Made by a program: the position numbers and the translations under genes
The notes under the pieces: generated by a model
What the model was told of the DNA's origin: nothing
The model's input: the letters and a program-made list of their open reading frames with translations, nothing else
The model's database searches: none
Assembly: GCA_963817785.1 (NCBI GenBank)
Contig: CAWFPL010000002.1
Location: 930,001 to 994,000 of the forward strand
Reading direction: 5' to 3'
DNA length: 64,000 nt
From: JAKALD01 sp963817785
GTDB lineage: Bacteria; Pseudomonadota; Gammaproteobacteria; Burkholderiales; SG8-39
Shown here: in pieces, positions 38,664 to 45,917 of the stretch
Position numbering within the stretch: position 1 is the first letter of the stretch
Layout of the letters: each line of letters begins with the position of its first letter

Positions 38664-39488
38664 TCAGCGGCTTACGTACCGCTCAATGATCTCGAAGCCG
38701 TTTTTCTCCTGGTACTTCGCCACGAGCTTCACTTGATTTTGCGTCGCAGGGTGAAAGCGCGGCAACAGATAGGAGAAATAGCGCGGCAGACGGCGTGTGA
38801 CGTGGCCGAAGGGACCGAACCATCTCCAAGCTGCGCAAATCAGCCGCCATGGATGCTCTCGCCTGACCTTGACACTTGCTTCCATTACGCCCCGGTAGTA
38901 GGTCTTGATGTAGCTGCGGGTGAACATCAGGAAAGTCCGCGCCCGGAGCCAATAGCTTGGGTTGACATAAAGCAAGGTGTCGAAGGAAACGGAATTGTGC
39001 TCGACTTCCTCTAGGGCGTGCCATTCCCACACGCGGCGATATTCCGGGTCGGCGCCTTCGAGAAAGCTCTTGTCCTCGAGGGCCGCCTCCGCGACGATGT
39101 CGGTGTAGAACTCGGCAGCCGCGACGATTCCGAGTTGGACGTCTATCGGCCAGCTGCGCACCAGGGTAAGCCGTTCCTGCCTGACCTGCTCGTAGTGTTC
39201 GACGTCGATTCCAGCGGCCTGCAACAGCTTGTTATAGTACGTGTGCTCTTTGCGATGCGCGCCTTCCTGGACCAGGAAGGCATCGATCTGGCTGAGCAGG
39301 ATTGCGTCGGAAATGCGCGGTCGGATCTCACGCAGGACGTCCAGAAAGAACGTCTCGGACGATGTAATGCTCATGCTGATTGCGTTCAGCATGGCCGTTC
39401 GCCCCTCGTCAGCGCCAAGCCAGTCAAGCGCTCTTGCTCGGTCCAGATTTACCCCTGCCCTACGTGGGTGTATGCGTTTCTGACGCAC
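38664..39488 (-). CDS. PF10118-like metal-dependent hydrolase (ferritin-like di-metal protein)
   Basis: The 274-residue protein resembles the uncharacterised 'predicted metal-dependent hydrolase' family. It shows DWLGADEGRTAMLNAISMSI, then DAFLVQEGAHRKEHTYYN and WEWHALEEVEHNSVSFD, giving E-x2-H-x2-EH and H-x2-EE-x-EH metal ligands in two helices, and a hydrophobic C-terminal third. I place the start at the GTG at 39488 because GGAG lies seven bases upstream and the family-like HPRR...DWLG stretch would otherwise be lost; an internal ATG at 39392 is the shorter option. It lies between rpfC and the heme-oxygenase-like gene, so a role in lipid-signal chemistry is possible but unproven. Confidence 0.75.
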   Translation of the reverse strand: MRQKRIHPRRAGVNLDRARALDWLGADEGRTAMLNAISMSITSSETFFLDVLREIRPRISDAILLSQIDAFLVQEGAHRKEHTYYNKLLQAAGIDVEHYEQVRQERLTLVRSWPIDVQLGIVAAAEFYTDIVAEAALEDKSFLEGADPEYRRVWEWHALEEVEHNSVSFDTLLYVNPSYWLRARTFLMFTRSYIKTYYRGVMEASVKVRREHPWRLICAAWRWFGPFGHVTRRLPRYFSYLLPRFHPATQNQVKLVAKYQEKNGFEIIERYVSR

Positions 39489-39705
39489 TGGTTGTCTCCG
39501 TTCAGTAATGGAACGCCATGTCTGCTGCGCCCGGCAATGCCGGAAAGTTCGCGACTCCTGCGTCAATGGAGACTTTGATCTATACCCGATTCGCGCGGCG
39601 CAGCTTTCCATACCTGATTCGGCATATGCGCGCTGCTGCCGGGACCTAAGCGTCCGCCTGTGGCTAGAATAGCCGCTCATGACCTACTTGTAGGAGCCAT
39701 TCGGG

Positions 39706-40377
39706 ATGTCGTTTTTTATCACGCTAGTCGAAATGACCGATGCCAGCCGTCGCAGCCTCGAGGCCACCCCCAAGATCCACGGCATGATCCACCATGGCCT
39801 GTCGCTGCCCGAATATCGGGCGTTTCTTCACGACCTGTACTACGTCGTCTGGCATTTCTGCCCGATCATGGCGAACGCTGCGTCGCGCTGCGATGACCGG
39901 TTCAAGAACGTCCGGTACGAGCTGTACGAGCGCATCTCCGAGGAGCAGGGGCATGAAGGCTGGGTCCTCGAAGACCTCGAGGCGGTCGGAGGCGACGTCG
40001 CTGCCGCGTGCGACCAACCGCCCAGCGATCCCGTCCAGGCCATGATCGGCTTCAATTACTACAGCGCCGATCGAGTTCATCCCTGCGCGGTGCTGGGGAT
40101 GCTGTATATGCTCGAGGTGGTGGCATCCGTCTACGGCGGCAGGGTCTCGGACTCGATCGCCCGCGCGATCGGACGCAAGGTGGAGGACGGCGGCTTCAAG
40201 TTTCTGTCCTCGCACGCCACGATGGACGTCGAACACATGGCCAAGCTGAACAAGCTGGTCAAGACGATCGACGACCCAGCCGCGCAGCAGGCGGTCGTCA
40301 ACGCGACGCGCGTGAACTTCCATCAGTTCGGCCAGATGTTCGGCGAAGGCGGATTCGTGTCGCTCGCGGGGCGCTGA
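39706..40377 (+). CDS. Heme-oxygenase-like di-iron oxidase (iron-containing redox enzyme family)
   Basis: This 223-residue all-helical protein looks like the TenA/PqqC/heme-oxygenase-like fold used by HDO di-iron oxidases such as UndA. Candidate ligands are in YERISEEQGHEGWVLEDLEA (E and H on one helix) and in SHATMDVEHMAKLNKLVKT (D, E and H on a late helix). UndA acts on medium-chain fatty acids, which makes its position beside an rpfF fatty-acid signal synthase notable. The ATG at 39706 follows a weak ribosome site; TAGAAT at 39665-39670 could be its -10. The substrate is unknown. Confidence 0.78.
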   Translation: MSFFITLVEMTDASRRSLEATPKIHGMIHHGLSLPEYRAFLHDLYYVVWHFCPIMANAASRCDDRFKNVRYELYERISEEQGHEGWVLEDLEAVGGDVAAACDQPPSDPVQAMIGFNYYSADRVHPCAVLGMLYMLEVVASVYGGRVSDSIARAIGRKVEDGGFKFLSSHATMDVEHMAKLNKLVKTIDDPAAQQAVVNATRVNFHQFGQMFGEGGFVSLAGR

Positions 40378-40411
40378 CGCGCCGCCGGCGCAACGCGGAT
40401 ATCGCAGTCCC

Positions 40412-41338
40412 CTACGCAGTGGCAGCAAGCGCGTGTGCAGTAATGTCCGCGACCTGACCCATTTCCATACGCTCCATTTGGGCGCGCACGATGCGGCCCA
40501 TCATCCGGAGATCCCGGTCCTCGAGCCGCAGCGCGCAATCGGTCCATGTCTCCGCGATCGCGTCAAGTTCGGCGCGAGTAATCGGCTGCACGATACCGCG
40601 CGCGCGGAAGACACCCTGCATCCCGTTGCGCCGGCGGGAGTGCCTGGCGATCCAGTCGCGCACCGCGGTTTCACCTTCGCCGTCCTTTGCTAGCACGTCG
40701 ACCACGCCCATCTCATGCAGCTTGCGCGCCGGAAGGACTCGGCCGGAGAGGATCAACTCCTCGGCCGCACGCATCCCGATGCGACGCGCCAGTAGGCTGT
40801 AAGCGCCCATTCCCGGGAACAGGTTGAACAGAATCTCCGGCAGCCCCATCTGCGCGCTTTCCTCGGCGACGATAACGTCGGAGGACAGTGCGGTCTCGAA
40901 TCCTCCGCCGAGCGCATCTCCCTGCACCAGCGAAATGGTAGTGAGGTTGGGGCAGAAATAATTCTGCGCCCGCGCATGGATGTTGTCGACGCACAGCTTG
41001 GCGTAGTGCGCGAGCGCCTCGCGGTCGCGCGACTTGATGAGAAGCAGGAACAACGCGAGATCACCGCCGAGGTTGAACACGCTCGGCAACCTTGAAGCCG
41101 CTACATACCAGGTGACCTTGTGCATCGCGCCTTCGAATTCGACGTGTCCCTCGTTCGCGGTGAGCTCGTTGCCGTGCGAGCGAATGTCCTTCAGCAGTCC
41201 GAGATTGAAGCACGGGGTTCCGCGTTGATGCATGAAGCCCCACAGAGTGCCGTTCGCGGGCTCAAACTCGTACTCGAGCTCAGGATAGGTCTTGCCACAG
41301 GGCGCACGAAGGCCCATCGCATCGCGCAGATTGCTCAT
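40412..41338 (-). CDS. rpfF: RpfF-like DSF (cis-2-unsaturated fatty acid) synthase
   Basis: This 308-residue crotonase-fold protein carries the RpfF signatures GDALGGGFETALSSDVIVAE and QMGLPEILFNLFPGMGAYSL. These contain the two catalytic glutamates that dehydrate 3-hydroxyacyl-ACP and release the free acid. The N-terminal part (WGFMHQRGTPCFNLGLLKDI) and the late helical tail (LDAIAETWTDCALRLEDRDL) also fit RpfF and not ordinary enoyl-CoA hydratases. AAGGAG precedes the ATG. It is convergent with the di-iron oxidase gene and forms a complete DSF system with rpfC and rpfG. Confidence 0.9.
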   Translation of the reverse strand: MSNLRDAMGLRAPCGKTYPELEYEFEPANGTLWGFMHQRGTPCFNLGLLKDIRSHGNELTANEGHVEFEGAMHKVTWYVAASRLPSVFNLGGDLALFLLLIKSRDREALAHYAKLCVDNIHARAQNYFCPNLTTISLVQGDALGGGFETALSSDVIVAEESAQMGLPEILFNLFPGMGAYSLLARRIGMRAAEELILSGRVLPARKLHEMGVVDVLAKDGEGETAVRDWIARHSRRRNGMQGVFRARGIVQPITRAELDAIAETWTDCALRLEDRDLRMMGRIVRAQMERMEMGQVADITAHALAATA

Positions 41339-41690
41339 GTGAATTTCTCCTTACCAGAAGAATCCCCTTGGCGGGGCTGTTATGTTCCGGCCCGGACATT
41401 GCGATAAGGCGAGCCCAGACCTCCCGGGTTGATTAAACGCCGGTTCCTGACGGTGTGCAATCTGTCACGCTACAAATGCTTGAGAGAATTAATCGTGCCT
41501 TTGGAAGGGCGCAGCCTGGCTGCCAAGAGTTGGAACGGTCTCGGTATTGAGATTTTTGTCACACTCTCGCATGGCGGCAAAGCATTCCCCCCGCGTCCGC
41601 CTCCCGTCAATCTAGGGCGCGGCCGCCAGCACGCGCATTGCGGCGTACTTCCTGCGGCTGTGCGCGCAAATTGGGGGCATGCTGACTTTC
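41339..41690. other. Intergenic region upstream of rpfF, no gene seen
   Basis: About 350 bases separate rpfF from the ggt remnant. It must hold the leftward rpfF promoter. A CRP/Clp-like palindrome (TGTG-N8-CACG at 41454-41469) lies about 115 bases before the rpfF ATG. On the minus strand TTATCG and CATAAC spaced by 17 bases form a weak promoter candidate closer in. I see no convincing coding frame. Confidence 0.4.
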
Positions 41691-41699
41691 CTTCGCTGA

Positions 41700-42510
41700 A
41701 TCAAAAGGGGAATGCTGCGTACGAGTTTCGCGCGCTCGCCGAGCAGCTCGCCGCCATTGGCCGCGCCGCTCCCGCTCGCCGACCTCGAGGCGTACTCGGC
41801 CAGGCAGGTCAACCTGCTTGCGCTTGAATACTCGCCGGGGCGACTTTTGTTCAGTCGCCCCGGCGCGCTGGCCGCAAGCATCGACCTGTACCGTGCCCGG
41901 CCGTGGTGCGAAAGTCCCAAGCCCGGCCGGAACCATCTCGCGTGCGCGATCAACCTCTGCCCGCTGCACCGTGAGCTTCATCCAGGGCTCGCCCATGAGT
42001 TCGGCCTCCGGGTGTGCTGCGCAAATAGCCACGTGAACCGGCAGACCGCGGCTGCAGCTTCGCTGCACGATGCCGCGCGGATCAACGCGTTCCGCCCGGG
42101 CAAGAAGCCGTTTCACACGCTGAATCCCGCCCCGGCGCGATTCCCCGATGGCTGCACGACGGTGTGCGGCACGACGGGCGGCGACAGGCGGCCGCAAGCC
42201 TAGGCCGCGGGGCGGACGCGTCAAGCGCGCTTCGATCCGTCGCTTCAGCGCGCTGTGTCCGCGCCGCGCCTGCTGCTCGGGGGCACCTTGGGTTCGACTT
42301 CCGAGACGCGCAGGCTCGAGTTGCGCTTTGCGCCCAAGGTCGTTGAGAAGCTGCGCCACCGCGGGCACGAAGTTGAGCTGCTCTTTCGGGGACCTCGACG
42401 AAGCAGTGGGGCACGCCGAGGCCCGGGTACGCCGCTCCACGGACGCGCTGAAGGGAGCCTTGGATCCGCCCCCGCGCGCCGCGCCCCCCGGTTGGAAGAA
42501 TGCCCGCAGA
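41700..42510 (+). pseudogene. Degenerate gamma-glutamyltransferase (ggt), C-terminal half
   Basis: Protein similarity to the C-terminal half of gamma-glutamyltransferases can be followed through frame changes and a stop. LEAYSARQVNLLALEYSPG and ALAASIDLYRARPW are in one frame, and VSFIQGSP follows in the next. HDAARINAFRPGKKPFHTLN and GCTTVCGTTGGDRRPQA return to the first frame. After an in-frame TAG at 42201 come LQRAVSAPRLLLGGTLGSTS and FAPKVVEKLRHRGHEVELL, then a shift to DEAVGHAEARVRRSTDALKG. The N-terminal half is missing. At least three disabling lesions make this a pseudogene. It lies between the DSF genes and an IS630 element. Confidence 0.82.
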
Positions 42511-42563
42511 TGGGTTAAAGTTTTTATTGGAGCGAGTCGCGCCGCATTATCGTAGGGGGCAGG

Positions 42564-42803
42564 ATGTACGCGATCGTCTACAAGACCGACGGCTTCCCCG
42601 TCTGCCGGCAGGTGCAGGGTGTGACGCCGGATCCGGTGGTTACATGGAACACCGAGGCGGCGGCGATGGCGTTCATTTCGTCGCGGGGCGGCGACGCCCA
42701 GTTTCAGCCGGTACAGCTGACCGACGACGCGATGGACCGGATTGCCGAAGTCATGGGTTGCCCGGTTCAGGCCTTGACCTTCGACCCGTATCCGACCCCC
42801 TAG
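42564..42803 (+). CDS. Small orphan protein, 79 aa, unknown function
   Basis: A GTAGGGGGCAGG leader precedes the ATG of a 79-residue protein that reads MYAIVYKTDGFPVCRQVQGV and ends CPVQALTFDPYPTP. It is soluble, slightly acidic and has one cysteine in each half. I do not recognise a family. An IS630-family element is inserted inside its stop codon; both junctions recreate TAG, so the protein is unchanged. Confidence 0.5.
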   Translation: MYAIVYKTDGFPVCRQVQGVTPDPVVTWNTEAAAMAFISSRGGDAQFQPVQLTDDAMDRIAEVMGCPVQALTFDPYPTP

Positions 42804-43908
42804 TGGACTGTAACGGTTAAATGGGAAGTATGATCGTGCCCATGGAGGGCGCGATGAAGCTGACCAGGACTGAACTGATGGAATTGCAGCGGCAGGCGAG
42901 TGCGAGGAATGGCCGAGCCGATTCGGCGCGACACGCTCGGCTGATCTTGTTGCTGTCCGAGGGACTGACGTGGGCCGAGATTCGCGCCAAGCTCGATTGC
43001 AGCGACAGCTACATCGATCGCTGGAGCAAGCGGTTTGCCGCCGATCGACTGGCTGGGTTGTTCGCACGGCACGCGGGGCGCGAGCGCTACAAGGTGACCG
43101 AGCGCATCGAGGCGCGGGTACTGGCTTGGACCACCAAGCGCAAACCGGCCGACGGCTCGACGCACTGGTCTTCGCGCAAGCTCGCGGCCGAACTGGGCGG
43201 TGCCATCTCGCACATGACCGTGGCGCGCATCTGGGCCCAGCACGGGATCAAGCCGCATCGGCTTGAAGGCTATCTGGCCTCCAACGACCCGGACTTCGAG
43301 TCCAAGGCAGCCGACGTGATCGGGCTGTATCTGAACCCGCCGCAGCATGCGGCGGTATTTTGCGTGGACGAGAAGACCGCGATTCAGGCTTTGGACCGCA
43401 AGGACCCGGTGCTGCCGTTGTCGCCCGGGCGCGCAGAGCGGCACGGCTTCGAGTATTACCGGCACGGTACGCTGTCGCTGTACGCAGCCTTCAACACCAA
43501 GACCGGGGAGGTCCTTGGCAAGACCGCCGCACGCCACACCTCGGGGGAGTTCGTTGCCTTCCTCACCGACATCGTCGTGCATCAGTCCAAGGGCAAGGAG
43601 ATCCACGTGATCGCCGACAACCTCTCGGCGCACAAGACCCGGCAGGTCGGGCAGTTCCTCGGCGAGCATCCCAATGTTCATCTGCACTTCACTCCGACCT
43701 ACTCGTCCTGGCTCAATCAGGTCGAACTGTGGTTCGCCAAGATCGAGCGCGACGTGATCGCCCGTGGCATCTTCACTTCCGTGCCCGACCTCAAGCGAAA
43801 ACTCATGCGCTACATCCGTCAATACAACCAGCAACCCAAGACCGTGAAGTGGAAGTACTTCGATCCTTCGCGTCGCATTACTTCCACTTCAACTGTTACG
43901 GTCCACTA
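42801..43908 (+). mobile_element. IS630-family insertion sequence, complete
   Basis: The element is bounded by the dinucleotide TA on both sides, the usual IS630 target duplication. Its ends are imperfect inverted repeats of about 28-30 bases: TAGTGGACTGTAACGG at the left and CCGTTACAG-type sequence with GGTCCACTA at the right (about five mismatches over 30). It encodes one intact transposase and nothing else. It interrupts the stop codon of the upstream orphan gene and marks the right edge of the accessory block before panC. Confidence 0.9.
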
Positions 43909-43909
43909 G
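42821..43909 (+). CDS. IS630-family DDE transposase
   Basis: The 362-residue product has an N-terminal helix-turn-helix (GLTWAEIRAKLDCSDSYIDR), a winged-helix linker (STHWSSRKLAAELGGAISHM) and the DDE catalytic core: AVFCVDEKTAIQALDR, IHVIADNLSAHKT and TYSSWLNQVELWFAKIERD. The three acidic residues are intact. The stop TAG uses the flanking TA plus the first host base. The most likely natural start may be an internal ATG such as the one before KLTRTELMELQRQ. Confidence 0.94.
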   Translation: MGSMIVPMEGAMKLTRTELMELQRQASARNGRADSARHARLILLLSEGLTWAEIRAKLDCSDSYIDRWSKRFAADRLAGLFARHAGRERYKVTERIEARVLAWTTKRKPADGSTHWSSRKLAAELGGAISHMTVARIWAQHGIKPHRLEGYLASNDPDFESKAADVIGLYLNPPQHAAVFCVDEKTAIQALDRKDPVLPLSPGRAERHGFEYYRHGTLSLYAAFNTKTGEVLGKTAARHTSGEFVAFLTDIVVHQSKGKEIHVIADNLSAHKTRQVGQFLGEHPNVHLHFTPTYSSWLNQVELWFAKIERDVIARGIFTSVPDLKRKLMRYIRQYNQQPKTVKWKYFDPSRRITSTSTVTVH

Positions 43910-43922
43910 AGAGCAGCTTCTC

Positions 43923-44753
43923 CTAGAGAGTCAGTTCGAGGTTGTCGATCAGGCGCGTCGCCCCGAGACGCGCGGCACCGAGCACCACCAGCTCCCTGTC
44001 CTGTGGCCCCGGCGGCGCGAGGTCGCGCTGGCGCCGGACTTCGACGTAGTCAGGCTGCCAGCCGGTGGCGACCAGGCTGCGCGCAGCGTCCGCTTGCAGC
44101 GCCGCCAACTCCCGGCGGCGGCCCCCCAGCCGGGCCTTCACGTCAGCCAGGGTGCGGTACAGGCGCGGCGCCTCGGTGCGCTCCGCCTCCGACAGGTAAG
44201 CATTGCGCGAGCTCATCGCCAGGGCGTCGGGTTCGCGCACCGTCTCGCCCGCCACGACCTCGATCGGCAGGTTGAACTGGCGCGCCATGCTGCGCACGAT
44301 CATCAGCTGCTGGTAGTCCTTCTTGCCGAATACCGCGACGCGCGGCTGCGCGCAGTTGAACAGCTTCAGCACCACGGTGGCCACGCCGTGGAAAAAGCGC
44401 GGCCGGAACTTGCCTTCGAGCTCGTTGGCGATGGCAGGCGGCTCGACCAGAAAGACCTGCGGCTCCGGGTAGAGCACGCCTTCATCCGGCGCGAATACGA
44501 GTGCGACACCCTCGGCGGCAAGCTTCGCGCAGTCCGACTCGAAGGTGCGCGGGTAGCGGTCGAAGTCTTCGCTCGGCGCGAACTGCAGGCGATTGACGAA
44601 GATGCTGACTACGACGCGACGCGCGTGCGCCGCCGCGATGCGCGCGAGCGAGAGATGCCCTTCGTGCAAGTTGCCCATCGTCGGCACGAGCGCTACGTCG
44701 CGTTCCGGCGCCAGGCTGCGGCGCAGGCTTTCGAGGTCGCGGACGATCTGCAT
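43923..44753 (-). CDS. panC: Pantothenate synthetase
   Basis: The 276-residue enzyme joins pantoate and beta-alanine. It has VPTMGNLHEGHLSLARIAAA with the HIGH-like motif near residue 30, IFVNRLQFAPSEDFDRYPRT, FFHGVATVVLKLFN, VFGKKDYQQLMIVRSMARQF and the KMSKS-equivalent DALAMSSRNAYLSEAER. The IFVN-R-LQF stretch has Arg where most PanC have P-x-QF. It is the first core gene after the IS630 element. Confidence 0.97.
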   Translation of the reverse strand: MQIVRDLESLRRSLAPERDVALVPTMGNLHEGHLSLARIAAAHARRVVVSIFVNRLQFAPSEDFDRYPRTFESDCAKLAAEGVALVFAPDEGVLYPEPQVFLVEPPAIANELEGKFRPRFFHGVATVVLKLFNCAQPRVAVFGKKDYQQLMIVRSMARQFNLPIEVVAGETVREPDALAMSSRNAYLSEAERTEAPRLYRTLADVKARLGGRRRELAALQADAARSLVATGWQPDYVEVRRQRDLAPPGPQDRELVVLGAARLGATRLIDNLELTL

Positions 44754-44760
44754 GTGCTAT

Positions 44761-45393
44761 TCAGCCCAGGTTGAAGAATTCGCGCCTGCTTTTCATGCCG
44801 CGCACGCGTTCGATCAGTAGCTCGAAGTCGGCATCGCGCTCGACGAAGTTGAGGTTCTCCGAGTTCACGATCAGCAGCGGCGCCGCCGCGTAGTGATAGA
44901 AGAAGCGCGCATAGCTCTCCGCCAGCACCGCGAGGTACTCCTCGCTGATGCGGCGCTCGTAGTCCGCACTGCGGCGCCGGACGCGCTCGATCAGGATGTC
45001 GGGCCGCGCCTGCAGATAGACGACCAGATCCGGGGCCGGCGCCTGCGGCCGCACGGCATCGAAGATGCGCTGGTACAGGCTCAGCTCGTCGGCGGAGAGC
45101 GTGACGCGCGCAAACAGGGGGTCCTTGTCGATCAGGAAGTCGGCAACCGTGGCGCGGCCGAACAAGTCGAGCTGGGCGAGCGGCTCGAGCTGCTTGGCGC
45201 GCTGGAACAGGAAAAAGAGCTGCGTCGGTAGCGCATAGCGGGCCATGTCCTGGTAGAAGCGCGCAAGAAACGGGTTTTCGCCCGGTTGCTCGAGCAGCAG
45301 ATCCGTGCCGAGGCGCGCCGAGAGCCGGCGCGCCAGCGTGGTCTTGCCCGCGCCGATCGGGCCTTCCACCACGATGTAGCGCAGCTTATCCAC
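44761..45393 (-). CDS. Deoxynucleoside kinase (dGK/dAK family)
   Basis: This 210-residue kinase has the P-loop IVVEGPIGAGKTTLARRLSA at the start, the DRY-like LFGRATVADFLIDKDPLFAR, the arginine-rich lid IERVRRRSADYERRISEEYL, and a C-terminal LIVNSENLNFVERDADFELL. It would phosphorylate a purine deoxynucleoside or a related substrate. It commonly sits between folK and panC in betaproteobacteria, as here. Confidence 0.93.
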   Translation of the reverse strand: MDKLRYIVVEGPIGAGKTTLARRLSARLGTDLLLEQPGENPFLARFYQDMARYALPTQLFFLFQRAKQLEPLAQLDLFGRATVADFLIDKDPLFARVTLSADELSLYQRIFDAVRPQAPAPDLVVYLQARPDILIERVRRRSADYERRISEEYLAVLAESYARFFYHYAAAPLLIVNSENLNFVERDADFELLIERVRGMKSRREFFNLG

Positions 45394-45435
45394 GCAGGTC
45401 CGGCTTCGCAGTGGAGATCGTGCGGCCGAGCATGG

Positions 45436-45915
45436 CTATGGGATCCTTTCCACCCTTTGCTCCGCGCACGCCGGCAGCAAGTCGCCGGCCAGTCCGCGTC
45501 CGGGAATCAACGCCTCGGGCGCGAGCTCGAGCAGCGGCACCAGCACGAAGGCGCGATCGTGCATGCGCGGGTGAGGCACGCTGAGTGCGGGCGACTCGAT
45601 GCGTGTCTCGCCGTACAGGAGAAGGTCGAGATCGAGCGTGCGCGGCGCGTTGGGAAAGGACCGCTCCCGGCCGTGCCGTCGCTCGATCGCCTGCAGCTCG
45701 GCGAGCAGTTGCTCGGCGGGCATTCCGGTCTCGATCCGCGCCACGGCGTTGACGAAGTCGGGCTGTGCCGCATACCCGGTGGGTGCGCTGCGATAGAGCG
45801 AGGAGCGCCCGGTGACACGGGTCTGCGGCAGGCGGTCGAGCTCGTCCATGGCCGCGAGCACCTGCGCACGCGGCGCGGCGAGATTGGCGCCCAGGCCGAC
45901 GAAGGCGGTCACCAC
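45436..45915 (-). CDS. folK: 2-amino-4-hydroxy-6-hydroxymethyldihydropteridine pyrophosphokinase
   Basis: The 159-residue HPPK makes the pyrophosphorylated pterin for folate. It has AFVGLGANLAAPRAQVLAAM, SSLYRSAPTGYAAQPDFVNA and the metal-binding RTLDLDLLLYGE followed by LSVPHPRMHDRAFVLVPL. The start is a GTG two bases after the pcnB stop; a second GTG follows immediately. It completes the pcnB-folK pair that is standard in many proteobacteria. Confidence 0.95.
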   Translation of the reverse strand: MVTAFVGLGANLAAPRAQVLAAMDELDRLPQTRVTGRSSLYRSAPTGYAAQPDFVNAVARIETGMPAEQLLAELQAIERRHGRERSFPNAPRTLDLDLLLYGETRIESPALSVPHPRMHDRAFVLVPLLELAPEALIPGRGLAGDLLPACAEQRVERIP

Positions 45916-45917
45916 CC

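Noticed and set aside
41607..43067. Long leftward open frame of about 486 codons
   Set aside because: It runs antisense across the ggt remnant and the IS630 element, with a basic, low-complexity sequence and no motifs. It is a shadow frame of high GC.
34626..43922. tRNA-Leu-anchored genomic island ending near panC
   Set aside because: I found no integrase and no duplicated tRNA 3' end (the short match to GAGAGT near 43930 is in panC). The block looks accessory but not as an integrated island with att sites.
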